DNA from: DAOUBP01 sp034432655
GTDB lineage: Bacteria; Chloroflexota; Anaerolineae; CG2-30-64-16
DNA: 64,000 nt
Assembly: GCA_034432655.1 (NCBI GenBank)
Contig: DAOUBP010000127.1
Location: forward strand, 1-64,000
Direction of reading: 5' to 3'
Each line of letters begins with the position of its first letter. The stretch's first letter is position 1. The notes beneath the pieces were generated by a model. It was not told where the DNA came from. It was given only the letters and a program-made list of their open reading frames with translations, and searched no databases. Made by a program: the position numbers and the translations under genes. This document shows positions 8,567-17,752 of the stretch, piece after piece.

Positions 8567-8965
8567 ATGGAAATGATCGTCACTTTCCCCGGCGGCGCGC
8601 GTGTGGATGCGCATTTCGGTCCCTATGTTGTGCGGACGGACCAGCCGCCGCAGGGCGGCGGCCAGGGCTCTGCGCCGACCCCCTTCGCCACTTTCCTGGC
8701 GTCCATCGGCACGTGCGCGGGCATTTACGTGCTCGGTTTTTGCAAGCAGCGCGGCCTGCCCACCGACGACATCCGCATCGTGCAACGGTTGCAGGTCAAC
8801 CCGGCCAACGGCATGGTAAGCAAAGTGCTGCTAGACATCCAGGTGCCGCCGGGCTTCCCGGAGAAGTATCACGCCGCGTTAATCCGCGCGGCCGAGCAGT
8901 GCGCAGTGAAAAAGCACATGGAGAACCCGCCGCAGTTCGAGGTGAAGACAGTTGTTCAGAGTTAG
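8567..8965 (+). CDS. OsmC/Ohr-family peroxiredoxin
   Basis: 132 aa, the normal length of an OsmC-fold domain. The two redox cysteines are Cys50 (ASIGTCAGIYVLGF, peroxidatic) and Cys112 (AAEQCAVKKHM, resolving). The family reduces organic hydroperoxides in the cytoplasm, often using a lipoyl protein as electron donor. The next gene encodes a lipoyl-carrier H-like protein, which fits that chemistry. GGAGGA precedes the ATG. The stop TAG is the first base triplet of a palindromic repeat element. Confidence 0.85.
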   Translation: MEMIVTFPGGARVDAHFGPYVVRTDQPPQGGGQGSAPTPFATFLASIGTCAGIYVLGFCKQRGLPTDDIRIVQRLQVNPANGMVSKVLLDIQVPPGFPEKYHAALIRAAEQCAVKKHMENPPQFEVKTVVQS

Positions 8966-9017
8966 CCGGTTTGGCGGCTTCACGAGAATGACCGGCTGAA
9001 GCCGCGAGTCCGGAAGC
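8963..9017. repeat. Interspersed inverted repeat (AGCCGGT family), copy 2
   Basis: Short or 5'-truncated copy: AGCCGGT... ACCGGCTGAAGCCGCGAGTCCGG. Its first bases form the stop codon of the OsmC gene. Confidence 0.65.
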
Positions 9018-9020
9018 AAT

Positions 9021-9105
9021 CTGGATTGGAGGCTTTAGCCGGTTTGATGGCTTTGTGAGAATGACCGGCTGACCCTAGAGGGGGCTGGCGTACAGCCTCG
9101 AGTCC
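9021..9105. repeat. Interspersed inverted repeat, copy 3
   Basis: Starts GGATTGGAGGCTTTAGCCGGT and continues with the same loop-like sequence as copy 2, but the right arm ACCGGCT is interrupted by about 25 nt before GCCTCGAGTCC. Tandem with copy 2 and immediately upstream of the GcvH-like gene. Confidence 0.65.
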
Positions 9106-9118
9106 CAAAGAGTGAATC

Positions 9119-9565
9119 ATGGCCACAATCCACGGCTTCGAGTTCCCTGAAGACCGCTACTACCTGGTGGACAAGCACGTCTGGTGCCAACCGGCGGAGA
9201 ACGGGCTGGTGCGCGTCGGCCTGACCCCGGTGGCGTACTGGTTGTTGGGCCACTCTCTGGTGGCCATAGCCCCGCGGCCCGACGTCCTGGGCCGGGAAGT
9301 GCCTAAGGGCCGCAGCGTGGCCATGGTGGAGAGCCTGAAGTACAATGGCCCGGTCGCTGCCCCCTTTGCCGGCACGGTGGTATGCGTCAACGAGGCCCTG
9401 GCGGCCGAGCCCGAACGCGCTGCAGACGACCCCTACGGCGACGGCTGGATCGTGGAAATGCGGCCGGTGGATTGGCCGGCAGCCAGCGCAGAGCTAATGA
9501 CGGGCGAAACCGCGCTGGCTGCTTATCGGACGTTGTTACAAAACCAGAACATCTTCCACGGCTGA
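9119..9565 (+). CDS. Lipoyl carrier protein, glycine cleavage H-like
   Basis: 148 aa. The lipoylation site is Lys74 in VESLKYNGPV, followed by the H-protein signature PFAGTVVCVNEALAAEP and the C-terminal DPYGDGWIVEM. In the glycine cleavage system the H protein shuttles the aminomethyl group on lipoamide between P, T and L proteins. None of those genes is in the window, so this may be an H-like carrier with another partner. It stands just downstream of the OsmC peroxidase, a family known to accept electrons from lipoyl proteins. Assignment to the fold is secure; the partner is inference. Confidence 0.82.
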   Translation: MATIHGFEFPEDRYYLVDKHVWCQPAENGLVRVGLTPVAYWLLGHSLVAIAPRPDVLGREVPKGRSVAMVESLKYNGPVAAPFAGTVVCVNEALAAEPERAADDPYGDGWIVEMRPVDWPAASAELMTGETALAAYRTLLQNQNIFHG

Positions 9566-9574
9566 GAGGGAACG

Positions 9575-9667
9575 CAGATAGAACACGCACAACCGGAGCG
9601 CGGCATCCTCAGATGCCGCCTGTTCGCATCTGAGGATGCGAACTCCGCTATGTGTGATGTCTATCTG
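9575..9667. other. Three-way-junction-like cruciform between convergent genes
   Basis: Outer arms CAGATAGA (9575-9582) and TCTATCTG (9660-9667) enclose two hairpins: GCGGCATC-CTCA-GATGCCGC (9600-9619) and GTTCGCATC-TGAG-GATGCGAAC (9622-9643). The two inner hairpins are also inverted repeats of one another. There is no T-run, so it is not a classical intrinsic terminator, but it separates converging genes. Confidence 0.6.
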
Positions 9668-9682
9668 TTGTCTCCATGAGAG

Positions 9683-10090
9683 TCACGACACTCCCAGCAA
9701 CCGCTGGTGCTCCACCTTCATACAGCGGTCCATCACCACCTGCAGTCCCGCTGTGCGCGCGGCCTGGGCCGCGGCCTCATTGACCACCCCCAGTTGCATC
9801 CACACGACCTTTGCACCGGCCGCGATGGCCTCCGCCACGATGGGGCCCACCGCGTCCGGCTTGCGGAAGATGTCCACCACATCCACCGGCTCCGGGATCT
9901 CGGCCACGGAGGCGTAGCTCTTTTCGCCGAGCACGCTCTCAACTGTGGGATTCACCGGGATGATCCGGTAGCCGTGGTTCTGCAGATACTCAGCCACCCG
10001 GTAGCTGTCCCGGTCGGGCTTGTCCGACAGGCCGACGATGGCGATGGTCTTGGCAGTGAGCAGGATGGATTTGAGGTCTTGGTCGGTCAT
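9683..10090 (-). CDS. CoA-binding domain protein (YccU-like)
   Basis: 135 aa single-domain Rossmann protein of the CoA_binding_2 family. KTIAIVGLSDKPDRDSY (residues 14-30) is the nucleotide-binding loop, and IIPVNPTVESVLGEKSY and VWMQLGVVNEAAA are the other family blocks. Members bind CoA but a reaction has not been assigned. It converges on the GcvH-like gene. Confidence 0.85.
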   Translation of the reverse strand: MTDQDLKSILLTAKTIAIVGLSDKPDRDSYRVAEYLQNHGYRIIPVNPTVESVLGEKSYASVAEIPEPVDVVDIFRKPDAVGPIVAEAIAAGAKVVWMQLGVVNEAAAQAARTAGLQVVMDRCMKVEHQRLLGVS

Positions 10091-10107
10091 GGGAGTGCTC
10101 TCCGTGC

Positions 10108-10135
10108 TGCGTATTGCGTACTGCGTATTGCGTAC
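10108..10135. repeat. Tandem 14-bp direct repeat
   Basis: TGCGTATTGCGTAC occurs twice head to tail; each unit is itself a near-duplicate 7-mer. A related ACGCAATACGC string occurs at about 37.68 kb. Confidence 0.7.
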
Positions 10136-10195
10136 CAGATGTCAGGAAGTGAGACATGAGATGCTTGTACGGAGTGTGCAGTACGCGGTATGTCT

Positions 10196-10588
10196 TTATG
10201 GTTTTTCTTCCGGGTTTCGGAAAACTAATTCAAAAGTCAGGGTGCGCGTGTCCAGGGTCTGTTCGTCCCGCTCTAGCTCGATGGTCAGCGTGTAGCGCTC
10301 GCCGGCGCGGGGCGGCTGGCGCAGGTGCAACGTCACCGATTGGTAGGGCTCACGGATCTCTACCATGAACATGGTGCAGACCACCGCGCCGTCCGGGTCG
10401 GCCACGGTGAACGCCAGGTTCGGATAGGCCGCGAAGGGGGTCGTCTCCACGCGGGCCCAAAGGCGGCGGAGGTCGGGGTAGGGCCATACCTCGGCGCGAC
10501 GGATGGCCGGCGGCGCGGTCTCCTCCCGCAACGGGATCTGCGCCATAGCTGCACGGTAGATTTCGATGGGGTCTTGCATTTCGGTCAT
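10196..10588 (-). CDS. Small protein of unknown function, beta-rich
   Basis: 130 aa if started at the ATG at 10588; the frame is open to 10699 but the extension is atypical and the inner start has GGAGATG a little upstream. The predicted protein alternates strands (AFTVADPDGAVVCTMFMVEI, SVTLHLRQPP, YTLTIELERD) and looks like a small beta-sandwich. No family is recognised. It follows the EamA gene on the same strand after 126 nt and could be the last gene of the ftsY-prfB-smc transcript. Confidence 0.6.
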   Translation of the reverse strand: MTEMQDPIEIYRAAMAQIPLREETAPPAIRRAEVWPYPDLRRLWARVETTPFAAYPNLAFTVADPDGAVVCTMFMVEIREPYQSVTLHLRQPPRAGERYTLTIELERDEQTLDTRTLTFELVFRNPEEKP

Positions 10589-10714
10589 AGGGTTTTCATC
10601 TCCGAACCCGCCGCGCTGCGGCATGGACATCTGCGGCGGGTACGACACGCGCCAATCCTCGCAATGTGACTGCTCGATTTTACGCGCTGAACCAATCATC
10701 GTACATGGCGCGCC

Positions 10715-11617
10715 TTACATTTCATCCGCAATCCTGCGCTGCACGGCCATGACCCCGGCCAGGACCAGGATGCCGCCGAGGACGATGGTGGGGGTGAGTG
10801 GTTCACCCAGGAGGAGCACCGAAAGGCCGGCCGCGATGACCGGGATCAGGAACAGGGCCAGCGCGGCGCGCGACGCGTCCATGCGCGCCAGGATCGCCAG
10901 CCACCACGCGTTGGCCAGCGCGCCAGCGCCAACCCCTAACAGCAAGACCACGCCCCAGGCCTGCCAGGGCAGGTTCAGGTGCAGGCCTTCGAGCAGCGCC
11001 AAAGGCAACAGGAACGCGGCGCCCACCGTGGCGACCATCGTCATCACCGCTGCAGCGGAGTATTTCTCCGCCAGGCGTTTGCCGCCGATGCTGTACGCCG
11101 CCGCGAACAGGCTGGCGACCACCATCATCAGGTCACCGATCCAGCCGTCCCCCGACAGGGTAAGATGGCCGGCCCCCTGGCTCACCAGCACGGCTCCGCC
11201 GAAAGCCACCGCCATCACCAGCCACTCCAGCCAACCCAGGCGTTCGCGCAGGAAGGCGATCGCGATCAGTACCATGAAGACCGAGGTAAGGTTGGAAAGC
11301 ACGCCAGCGTTGGTGGCTGTGGTGAAGCGGAGTGCTGTGTTCTCGAGCCAGTAAAAAAGGGTGATCCCCGATAGCGAGACCCACAACACGGCAAACCAGT
11401 CCTGGCGCAACATGCGCCTGATGAGCACGGTCGGGTCTTTGCCCCGCTCAACCCACCTCAGCCAGGCGATCAGGATCACTGCCGAGATGGCCCAGCGCAG
11501 AAAAGCCAGGCTGGTCGGCCCCAGAACCTCCAGCGCCACCTTGGTTAGCGGGAAGCTGGCTCCCCACAAGGCGACCGTGACCAGAGCCATCAGATAAGTG
11601 ATGAGACGTTGTGACAT
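10715..11617 (-). CDS. EamA/DMT-family membrane transporter
   Basis: 300 aa with about ten hydrophobic segments in two EamA halves; each begins with the typical WGASFPLTKVAL or ALANAWWLAILA pattern. Drug/metabolite transporters of this type export amino acids, metabolites or drugs across the inner membrane; specificity is not readable. It lies 33 nt downstream of smc and is probably read through from it. Confidence 0.85.
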   Translation of the reverse strand: MSQRLITYLMALVTVALWGASFPLTKVALEVLGPTSLAFLRWAISAVILIAWLRWVERGKDPTVLIRRMLRQDWFAVLWVSLSGITLFYWLENTALRFTTATNAGVLSNLTSVFMVLIAIAFLRERLGWLEWLVMAVAFGGAVLVSQGAGHLTLSGDGWIGDLMMVVASLFAAAYSIGGKRLAEKYSAAAVMTMVATVGAAFLLPLALLEGLHLNLPWQAWGVVLLLGVGAGALANAWWLAILARMDASRAALALFLIPVIAAGLSVLLLGEPLTPTIVLGGILVLAGVMAVQRRIADEM

Positions 11618-11636
11618 GGGCAGTCCAAAGCGCCGG

Positions 11637-11655
11637 CCTGATCACGCTGATCAGG
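11637..11655. other. Hairpin at the smc stop codon
   Basis: Perfect CCTGATCA-CGC-TGATCAGG stem that includes the smc TGA. No U-tract follows in either direction, so it is more likely an mRNA processing or stability element between smc and the EamA gene than a terminator. Confidence 0.5.
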
Positions 11656-14600
11656 TTTCGGCCAGGATCACGGGCTCCAGTTCGTGCCCGTTCAGTTTCA
11701 ACGAGAGGGTCTGCGAGGTGTTGTCGGCACCCATGGAGATGCCATAGATAGTGTCGGCGGCCTCGATGGTGCCACGGTTGTGGGTGATCAGGATGAACTG
11801 CGTCTGGGCGCTCAACGCTTTCAGGGCATCGCGGAAGCGGCCCACGTTGGCTTCGTCCAGCGCAGCGTCTACCTCATCCAGCACGCAGAAAGGGGTGGGT
11901 CGGGTCTTCAAGATGCTGAAGATCAGCGCGGCCGCGGTCAACGCGCGCTCACCCCCGGAAAGAAGGGCCAGGCCTTGTTCGCGCTTGCCCGGGGGCCGGG
12001 CGATGATCTCCACGCCGGTGGTGCTGGGGCTGTCCGGATCGGTCAGGGCCAGTTTCGCCGAGCCGCCGCCGAACAGGTTGACGAACTCCTCCTTGAACTG
12101 GGCTGCTACCGCCTTGAAAGTCGCGAGAAACTGGCGTTCCATCACCCGTTCCAGCTCGGCGATCACTTCGTGCAGGGAGGCCACGGCCTGCTCCAGGTCG
12201 GCTGCCTGGGAGGTGAGGAAGTTGTAGCGGGCCTCCACCTCGTTGTATTCCTGCAGCGCGTCCAGGTTCACTGGCCCCAGGCGGGCGATCTGGGCGCGCA
12301 GGTTGCGCACATCGGCGTCAAGGCCCTCGGGCAGTTGCGCCACATTGGGCAGGCGGGTAACCATGCCGTTCAGGGGCAAGGGCAGCTGGCCATCGTCGAA
12401 GAGGTCTGAGGGGTCCTCCGGCCCTGCCAGTTCCACCAGTCCCAGCTCCTTTTCGATCTCGCGGCGGAGGTGCGCCACGTCGTCCAGCGCGCGCTGGAGG
12501 GTCAGCTGGGCCTGGCTTTGGCGCATCTGGGCGTGGCGGAGCTGTTCGCGCAGGTTGTGCTCTTGCGCTTCGGCCTGGCGCTGTTCGGCGTCCAGGGCAG
12601 TCAACCGCGCCTCGGCCGGTTCGATCAAGGCCTGCAAGGCGGCGATTTCCTGGCCCAGCCGGTCTGCGACGACCGTTTGACGCTGGATGACCTGGCCGGC
12701 ATCGGCCTGTTGGGCCTGCAAGGCGGTGAGACGCGCCTGCTTGGCAGCCAGTTCGCGCTCGCGCTCTGCCTGTGCTGCGCGCAGCTCACGGACGCGCGCC
12801 TCATGGCTCTCCAGCTGCCCCGCGCTGACCGCGGCCTCGGCCCGCAGTTGCGCCAGGTGGGCCAGCAGCTCATCGGCCGACAGGTCGGCCATCTCCCGGC
12901 GCAGTGCCGCAACCTGTGCTTCGGCAGCTGCGGTTTGTCGGGCCAGGTCCGCAATGCTGGCGGTGAGCTCTTGCTCCCGCGCGGCCAGGGTGGTCGCGTC
13001 GTGGGCCAGGGTGCGCCGGCGCTCTTCGTGCCAGGCCTTGGCCTGCCGGCTGCGCTCCAGCGCGAGTTGCAGCCGGTTCTGCTCCGCCGTCAGCCGGCTC
13101 TGGGCCGTGGTCAGCTCCTCGCGACGGGCAGCCAGCGCGTTCAGCGTCGCGCGCGCCGCCTGCTGTTCCTGGCGAGCGGCCTGCACCCTGGCCTGGGCTG
13201 CAGCCACCTGTGCCCCCGCGGCCGCGATTTGAGAGGGCAGCTCGCGCAGTGCCCGGCTGCGCGCCAGCAGTCCGCCGTCCCGGGCCCGGCCCTCAGCACC
13301 GCCGGTGACGCTGCCGGTGGGGCGGACGATCTCTCCGTCCAGGGTGACCAGGGTGGCGGCGCCGGCCTGGCCGAGTAAGCGGCGGGCGGTGGCCAGGTCT
13401 TCGACGACCAGGGTGTGGTTCAGCGCCAGCTCGACCGCCGGCCGGATCAGCGGGTCGTAGCGGACCAGCTTGCTGGCCAGCCCGATCACCCCGGCCGCGC
13501 GTGGGACCTCAGCTGCGCGGCCCGGCCGCAAGGTGTCTAACGGCAAGAAGGTCGCCCGGCCAGCCCGGTTTTCTTTGAGGTAGGCCACGGCAGCCTCGGC
13601 ATCTTCCCAGCGGCGGACAACCAGGTCCTGGATGCGGCCGCCGAGAGCAGCCTCAATCGCGCGTTCCAGCTCGGGCGGCACCTCGATCAGTTCGCCCAGA
13701 GTGCCGAGGATGCCGGATAACGCGGCCTCGGCGGTTGGGGCCTGCCCGCGCACGGCTGTCAGCACGGCGCGCACGCCGGCGCTGAGGCCGGCGCCCTCGT
13801 CGCGTAACCGCGCCAGCATCTCTTGCTGGTCCTGCAGCCGAGCCAATCCGCGCTGCACAGCGGCCAGCTGCTCGGCGGCGCGCGCTTCGGCCTCTTGCGC
13901 AGCCGCCAAAGCCTGCCCTTGCTGCTGGCGCTCCTGTTCGACGGTTGTCAGCGCAGCGGCCAGTTCCCGGCCTTGCGCGGCCAGCGCCTGCAGCCGGGCC
14001 TCCAGATCGGCGATTTGCGCGGCCGCGGCCTGGGCAGCCTGTGCCTCGTCGGCATCGCCGCGCGCCAGCTCGGCACGGCGCTCCGCCAGCTGGTTCAAGC
14101 GAGATTCCTGCGCCGCCAGTTGGGTTTTGAGCGCCAGGACGGCTTCCTGGCCGCGCGCGATGGCTTGTGCCTGGGCTGCGCGCGCCTGCTCACGCGCGGC
14201 CAGGCTGTTTTGCGCCTCGGTGACCGCCGCCATCAGCGCCTGATGGCGTTCACGCGTGGCGGCCAGCTCGGCCTCTGCCGCAGCCAGGCGAAGACGGCCA
14301 TCCTCCAGGATCGCCTGCAGGTGATCAATCTCGCGTTGTAACTCTCCGGCCTGCTCGCGCCACAGGCGCACCTGTTCCCCGCGCACCGCCAGCTCTCGCT
14401 GCACGACCTCGGCCTCCCGGTGGATGCGGCTGCTCTGGCTGTGCCATTCGCCGAGCTTCTCGCGCAGCTGACCGCGCTCAGCCCGGCGCGCCGCCATGGC
14501 CGACACTACGGCGTCCAGCACCTCGGTCTGGGCGGCCACCACCTGGCCGGCCTCGTTCGCGGCGGTCCGGGCTGCGGCCACGGCGTGAACTGCCTGTCGC

Positions 14601-15304
14601 CAGCGATAACCGTACCAGGTGCGCAGATGGGCATCGAGATCGCGCTTGAGCTGTTGATACTCCTGCGCGCGGCGGGCCTGCCCTTTGAGGTAACGCAGCC
14701 GGGGGGTCAGCTCGTTGAGGATGTCGCGCGCCCGTGTCAGATTGGCCAGCGCCTCGGCCAGCTTCTGGGCCGCCTGTTCCCGCTTGGCCTGATGCACGGT
14801 GATGCCAGCCGCTTCTTCGAAGAGCCGGCGCCGTTCTTCGGGGCGTTGCGACAGCGCCTGGTCTATCAGCCCCTGGCCGATGATACTGTAGGTGCGCTCG
14901 CTGAGCCCGGAACTGCCCAGCAGCTCGGTGATGTCGCGCAGGCGCACGCGGTTGCCGTTGAGGTAGTATTCGTTCTCGCCCGAGCGATAGGCGCGGCGGG
15001 CGATCTCCACCTCGGCAAAGTCAATAGGCAGCCAGCCGGTGCTGTTATCGAGCACCAGGGACACCTGGGCCATGCCCATGCGCGGCCGTTGTTCGCTGCC
15101 GGAGAAGATCATGTCCTCGGTGCGTTTGCCGCGCAAGGTGGTGTAGCTCTGTTCTCCCAGCACCCAGCGCAACGCGTCAGCGACGTTGGACTTGCCGCTG
15201 CCGTTCGGGCCGACGATCGCGGTGATACCCGCGTCGAACACGAACTCCGTGCGCGTGGCGAAGGTTTTGTAGCCGTGCAGGGTCAGGCGCTTGAGATAAC
15301 GCAC
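11651..15304 (-). CDS. smc: Chromosome partition ATPase SMC
   Basis: 1217 aa, full length. The Walker A loop is GPNGSGKSN (32-40); the signature motif LLSGGERAL and Walker [17 protein letters not shown] lie near the C-terminus. Two long Ala/Glu/Arg-rich coiled-coil arms flank a hinge at about 510-660. SMC dimers with ScpA/ScpB extrude DNA loops and organise the nucleoid. The start is GTG, preceded by GGGAG. The gene lies 17 nt after prfB and two genes after ftsY; rnc is close but divergent, a rearranged form of the rnc-smc-ftsY cluster. The compositional bias of the coiled coil produces many long antisense open frames that are not genes. Confidence 0.97.
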   Translation of the reverse strand: MRYLKRLTLHGYKTFATRTEFVFDAGITAIVGPNGSGKSNVADALRWVLGEQSYTTLRGKRTEDMIFSGSEQRPRMGMAQVSLVLDNSTGWLPIDFAEVEIARRAYRSGENEYYLNGNRVRLRDITELLGSSGLSERTYSIIGQGLIDQALSQRPEERRRLFEEAAGITVHQAKREQAAQKLAEALANLTRARDILNELTPRLRYLKGQARRAQEYQQLKRDLDAHLRTWYGYRWRQAVHAVAAARTAANEAGQVVAAQTEVLDAVVSAMAARRAERGQLREKLGEWHSQSSRIHREAEVVQRELAVRGEQVRLWREQAGELQREIDHLQAILEDGRLRLAAAEAELAATRERHQALMAAVTEAQNSLAAREQARAAQAQAIARGQEAVLALKTQLAAQESRLNQLAERRAELARGDADEAQAAQAAAAQIADLEARLQALAAQGRELAAALTTVEQERQQQGQALAAAQEAEARAAEQLAAVQRGLARLQDQQEMLARLRDEGAGLSAGVRAVLTAVRGQAPTAEAALSGILGTLGELIEVPPELERAIEAALGGRIQDLVVRRWEDAEAAVAYLKENRAGRATFLPLDTLRPGRAAEVPRAAGVIGLASKLVRYDPLIRPAVELALNHTLVVEDLATARRLLGQAGAATLVTLDGEIVRPTGSVTGGAEGRARDGGLLARSRALRELPSQIAAAGAQVAAAQARVQAARQEQQAARATLNALAARREELTTAQSRLTAEQNRLQLALERSRQAKAWHEERRRTLAHDATTLAAREQELTASIADLARQTAAAEAQVAALRREMADLSADELLAHLAQLRAEAAVSAGQLESHEARVRELRAAQAERERELAAKQARLTALQAQQADAGQVIQRQTVVADRLGQEIAALQALIEPAEARLTALDAEQRQAEAQEHNLREQLRHAQMRQSQAQLTLQRALDDVAHLRREIEKELGLVELAGPEDPSDLFDDGQLPLPLNGMVTRLPNVAQLPEGLDADVRNLRAQIARLGPVNLDALQEYNEVEARYNFLTSQAADLEQAVASLHEVIAELERVMERQFLATFKAVAAQFKEEFVNLFGGGSAKLALTDPDSPSTTGVEIIARPPGKREQGLALLSGGERALTAAALIFSILKTRPTPFCVLDEVDAALDEANVGRFRDALKALSAQTQFILITHNRGTIEAADTIYGISMGADNTSQTLSLKLNGHELEPVILAET

Positions 15305-15321
15305 CGGAAAGGCTCCCGCGA

Positions 15322-16462
15322 TTACTGCTCTTTATCCCGGCCGTTGCCGTTGCTGTTCAGTTGCTCTTTGAGCCAGGCCTCGATGAAGAGGTCAATCTCG
15401 CCGTCCAGGACGGCCGTCGTGTTGCTGGTCTCAACTCCCGTGCGCAGGTCCTTGACCATCTGGTAGGGTTGGAGCACGTAGGAGCGGATCTGGTTGCCCC
15501 AGCCGGCCTCCACATGCTTGCCTTTCAGGCGGGCCTGTTCGGCCTCCAGCTTTTGCAGCTCGATGTCGAACAGCTTACCGCGCAGCACCTTCAGCGCCGA
15601 TTCGCGGTTCTGCAGCTGGCTGCGTTCGTTCTGGCAGGTGACCACGATGCCGGTCGGGATATGAGTCAGGCGCACAGCCGTGGAGTTCTTTTGCATGTGC
15701 TGGCCGCCCGCGCCGCCCGAGCGATAGACGTCCATCTTGATGTCTTCGGGTTTGATCTCGATCTCGATGTCATCTTCGAGCATCGGCACCACTTCGACCA
15801 GCGCAAAGGATGTGTGACGGCGGGCCGACGCATCGAAGGGGCTGATGCGGACCAGCCGGTGCACACCGCGCTCCGCCTTCAGGTAGCCGTACGCCCAGGG
15901 CCCTTCGACTTCGATGGTGACCGTTTTGACGCCCGCTTCTTCCCCTTCCAGCATGTCGGTGATGGTCGTCTGGTAACCGCGACGTTCTGCCCAGCGCAGG
16001 TACATGCGCATGAGCATTTGCGCCCAGTCCTGGGCTTCGGTCCCGCCCGCACCCGCGTGGATCGAAAGGATGGCGTTGTTGCGGTCGTAGGGGCCGCTCA
16101 TGGCCAGCTGGAATTCCAGCTTGTCGTATTGCTGCGCGATCGCGTCTGCTTCGGCCGCGGCCTCAGCTGCCAGGGCAGCGTCGGCCGCCTCTTCGGCCAG
16201 CTCCAACATCGCCAGCGCGTCTTCGGCCTGTCCAGCCAGCCGGTCCCAGGTCTCCACCTGTTCGCGCAGGGCGGCCAGCTCCCGCATCACCGCCTTGGCG
16301 GCCTCCGGATCGTTCCAGATGTCGGCGCTGGCGGACTTCTCTTCTAGCCGGGCAATCTCAGCTTTCTTGCCCGGTATGTCAAAGACGCCTCCGCATGGCA
16401 TCGATTTGCTCTTTGAGCAGCGCCAGCTTCTCCCGGATCTCGTCGGTTCGGATTTCGTCCAT
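15322..16462 (-). CDS. prfB: Peptide chain release factor 2, programmed +1 frameshift
   Basis: RF2, recognising UGA and UAA stops. The gene is split over two frames. A 27-codon first part starts at the ATG at 16462 and ends in CTT-TGA-C; a +1 slip at CTT skips one base (16381) and continues as GAC ATA CCG in the long frame down to 15322, giving 379 aa. The SPF anticodon-like tripeptide (RISPFDAS) identifies RF2, and the GGQ motif (SGGAGGQHMQKN) contacts the peptidyl-transferase centre. The in-frame UGA lets low RF2 levels promote frameshifting (autoregulation). An annotation starting at 16401 would give a wrong N-terminus. It sits between ftsY and smc. Confidence 0.95.
16378..16393 (-). promoter_or_regulatory. 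prfB programmed frameshift site
   Basis: Minus-strand sequence CGGAGGCGTCTTTGAC. An internal Shine-Dalgarno GGAGG lies three nucleotides before CTT, then the in-frame TGA followed by C. This matches spacing and order of the known bacterial RF2 cassette (SD, CUU UGA C). The stop is codon 28. Confidence 0.95.
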
Positions 16463-16542
16463 AATTCGTGATTACCTCGTCTCTGTTACATGCGGCGTTC
16501 TGCGTGCTGCGTGAATTCGTGATTCGTTGATTCGCCGATTCG

Positions 16543-17490
16543 CTACCCCAAAATCCCGTCTACAAACGCTTTGGGATCGAACTCCGCAAAATCGTCGGCC
16601 TTTTCGCCGGTGCCCACGAAGCGGACGGGCAACCCCAGCTCTTGCTCAATGGCGAACACGATGCCGCCCTTGGCCGTGCCGTCCAGCTTGGTCAGGATGA
16701 TGCCTGTGACCTGCACCGAGTCCTTGAAGTGTTTGGCCTGGCTGATGGCGTTCTGGCCGGTAGTGGCATCCAGCACCAGCAGCGTCTCGTGGGGCGCATC
16801 GTGCACCTGGCGCGCGCAGACGGCCCGCACCTTTTCCAGCTCTTTCATCAGGTTGTACTTGGTGTGCAGCCGGCCGGCCGTGTCCACGATGAGCAGGTCG
16901 GCCTTGCGGCTTTCCTGGCTGGCCCGGATGGCGTCGAACACCACGGCGCCCGGGTCAGCGCCCGGCGCCTGGGCGATCACCTCCACCCCAACCCGCTCGC
17001 CCCAGATTTTGAGCTGGTCAATGGCCGCCGCGCGGAAGGTGTCGGCCGCGGCCAGCACCACCTTCTTGCCGCGTGCTTTGTAGTATTTCGCCAGCTTGGC
17101 GATGCTGGTCGTCTTGCCGGAACCGTTGACCCCCACGATCAGCACCACGGTAAGCAGCCGCGGCTCATCGAGGTTGGTCAAAGGCGGATGGTTCAGCAGT
17201 TGGACCAGCTCGTCTTTCAAGGCTGCGCGCACTTCGTCCAGGCGCTTAAGCTTTTGGGCCTGCACCCGGCGACGCAACCGTTCGACGACCGCCGTGGCAG
17301 TGTTGATCCCCAGGTCGGCCTGGATCAACAGCTCCTCCAGCTCATCCCAGGTGTCGTCGGTGATCTCGCTGGCCTGAAACAAGGCGTTGATCCGGCCGAA
17401 CAACCCCTGGCGGGTCTTGGCCAGGCTGGCCTGGATTTTGGCATCATCTTCGGCCTGCTGGGCCGGTGTTTTGCGGAAAAGGCCGAACAA
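16543..17490 (-). CDS. ftsY: Signal recognition particle receptor FtsY
   Basis: 315 aa consisting of the NG GTPase core with a very short acidic N-terminus. G1 is [15 protein letters not shown], followed by [13 protein letters not shown]3 [15 protein letters not shown] and [13 protein letters not shown]. FtsY docks SRP-ribosome complexes at the membrane translocon. The start codon is TTG, preceded by AGGAG at 8 nt. A strong promoter and an intrinsic terminator lie in its leader. It is first gene of the ftsY-prfB-smc block. Confidence 0.96.
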   Translation of the reverse strand: MFGLFRKTPAQQAEDDAKIQASLAKTRQGLFGRINALFQASEITDDTWDELEELLIQADLGINTATAVVERLRRRVQAQKLKRLDEVRAALKDELVQLLNHPPLTNLDEPRLLTVVLIVGVNGSGKTTSIAKLAKYYKARGKKVVLAAADTFRAAAIDQLKIWGERVGVEVIAQAPGADPGAVVFDAIRASQESRKADLLIVDTAGRLHTKYNLMKELEKVRAVCARQVHDAPHETLLVLDATTGQNAISQAKHFKDSVQVTGIILTKLDGTAKGGIVFAIEQELGLPVRFVGTGEKADDFAEFDPKAFVDGILG

Positions 17491-17521
17491 ACTTCACACT
17501 CCTGCTTTTCTTCGCTACGCT

Positions 17522-17551
17522 AAAAACCCCAGGCCGAGAGCGGCTGGGGTT
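17522..17551 (-). terminator. Intrinsic terminator in the ftsY leader (candidate attenuator)
   Basis: On the minus strand AACCCCAG-CCG-CTCT-CGG-C-CTGGGGTT forms a strong stem with one bulge, followed directly by TTTTTA. It lies between the ftsY promoter (-10 at 17572) and the ftsY start (17490), oriented to stop transcription before ftsY. Confidence 0.75.
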
Positions 17552-17571
17552 ATCGCTGCAAACTAAAATAC

Positions 17572-17599
17572 ATTATACATGACCCTGGTTGAATGCCAA
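17572..17599 (-). promoter_or_regulatory. Promoter of the ftsY-prfB-smc block
   Basis: Minus-strand TTGGCA (17594-17599), 16-bp spacer, perfect TATAAT (17572-17577). Expected start near 17565, giving a leader of about 75 nt that contains the terminator. Confidence 0.75.
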
Positions 17600-17682
17600 A
17601 GTGATCGGGGTGACGGCACAGGGCGCGTCGGTGCAGGCCGGATTTGCCAGGGTCGTCGTGACTTCCGGTCGCCCGGCCTCTT

Positions 17683-17712
17683 TTGTCTTTTACGGGCTGC
17701 CGGTGGTATCAT
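17683..17712 (+). promoter_or_regulatory. Possible rnc promoter
   Basis: TTGTCT (17683-17688), 18-bp spacer, TATCAT (17707-17712), about 40 nt before the rnc start. Weaker than the divergent ftsY promoter. Confidence 0.4.
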
Positions 17713-17752
17713 TTGTCTCCAACGCTAAAAGGAGCTTCGCTAGAGGGGTTTC

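Noticed and set aside
8249..8785. Antisense open frame across array A and the OsmC 5' end
   Set aside because: It is low-complexity repeat translation opposite a well supported OsmC gene.
12470..15466. Long antisense open frames inside smc and prfB (300 codons and more)
   Set aside because: They follow from the Ala/Glu/Arg/Leu-rich coiled coil and high GC; the smc and prfB motifs are complete on the other strand.
16381..16401. prfB starting at the ATG at 16401
   Set aside because: The frameshift cassette and the upstream 27-codon frame with its own SD explain the gene better; the 16401 start would fall inside the cassette.
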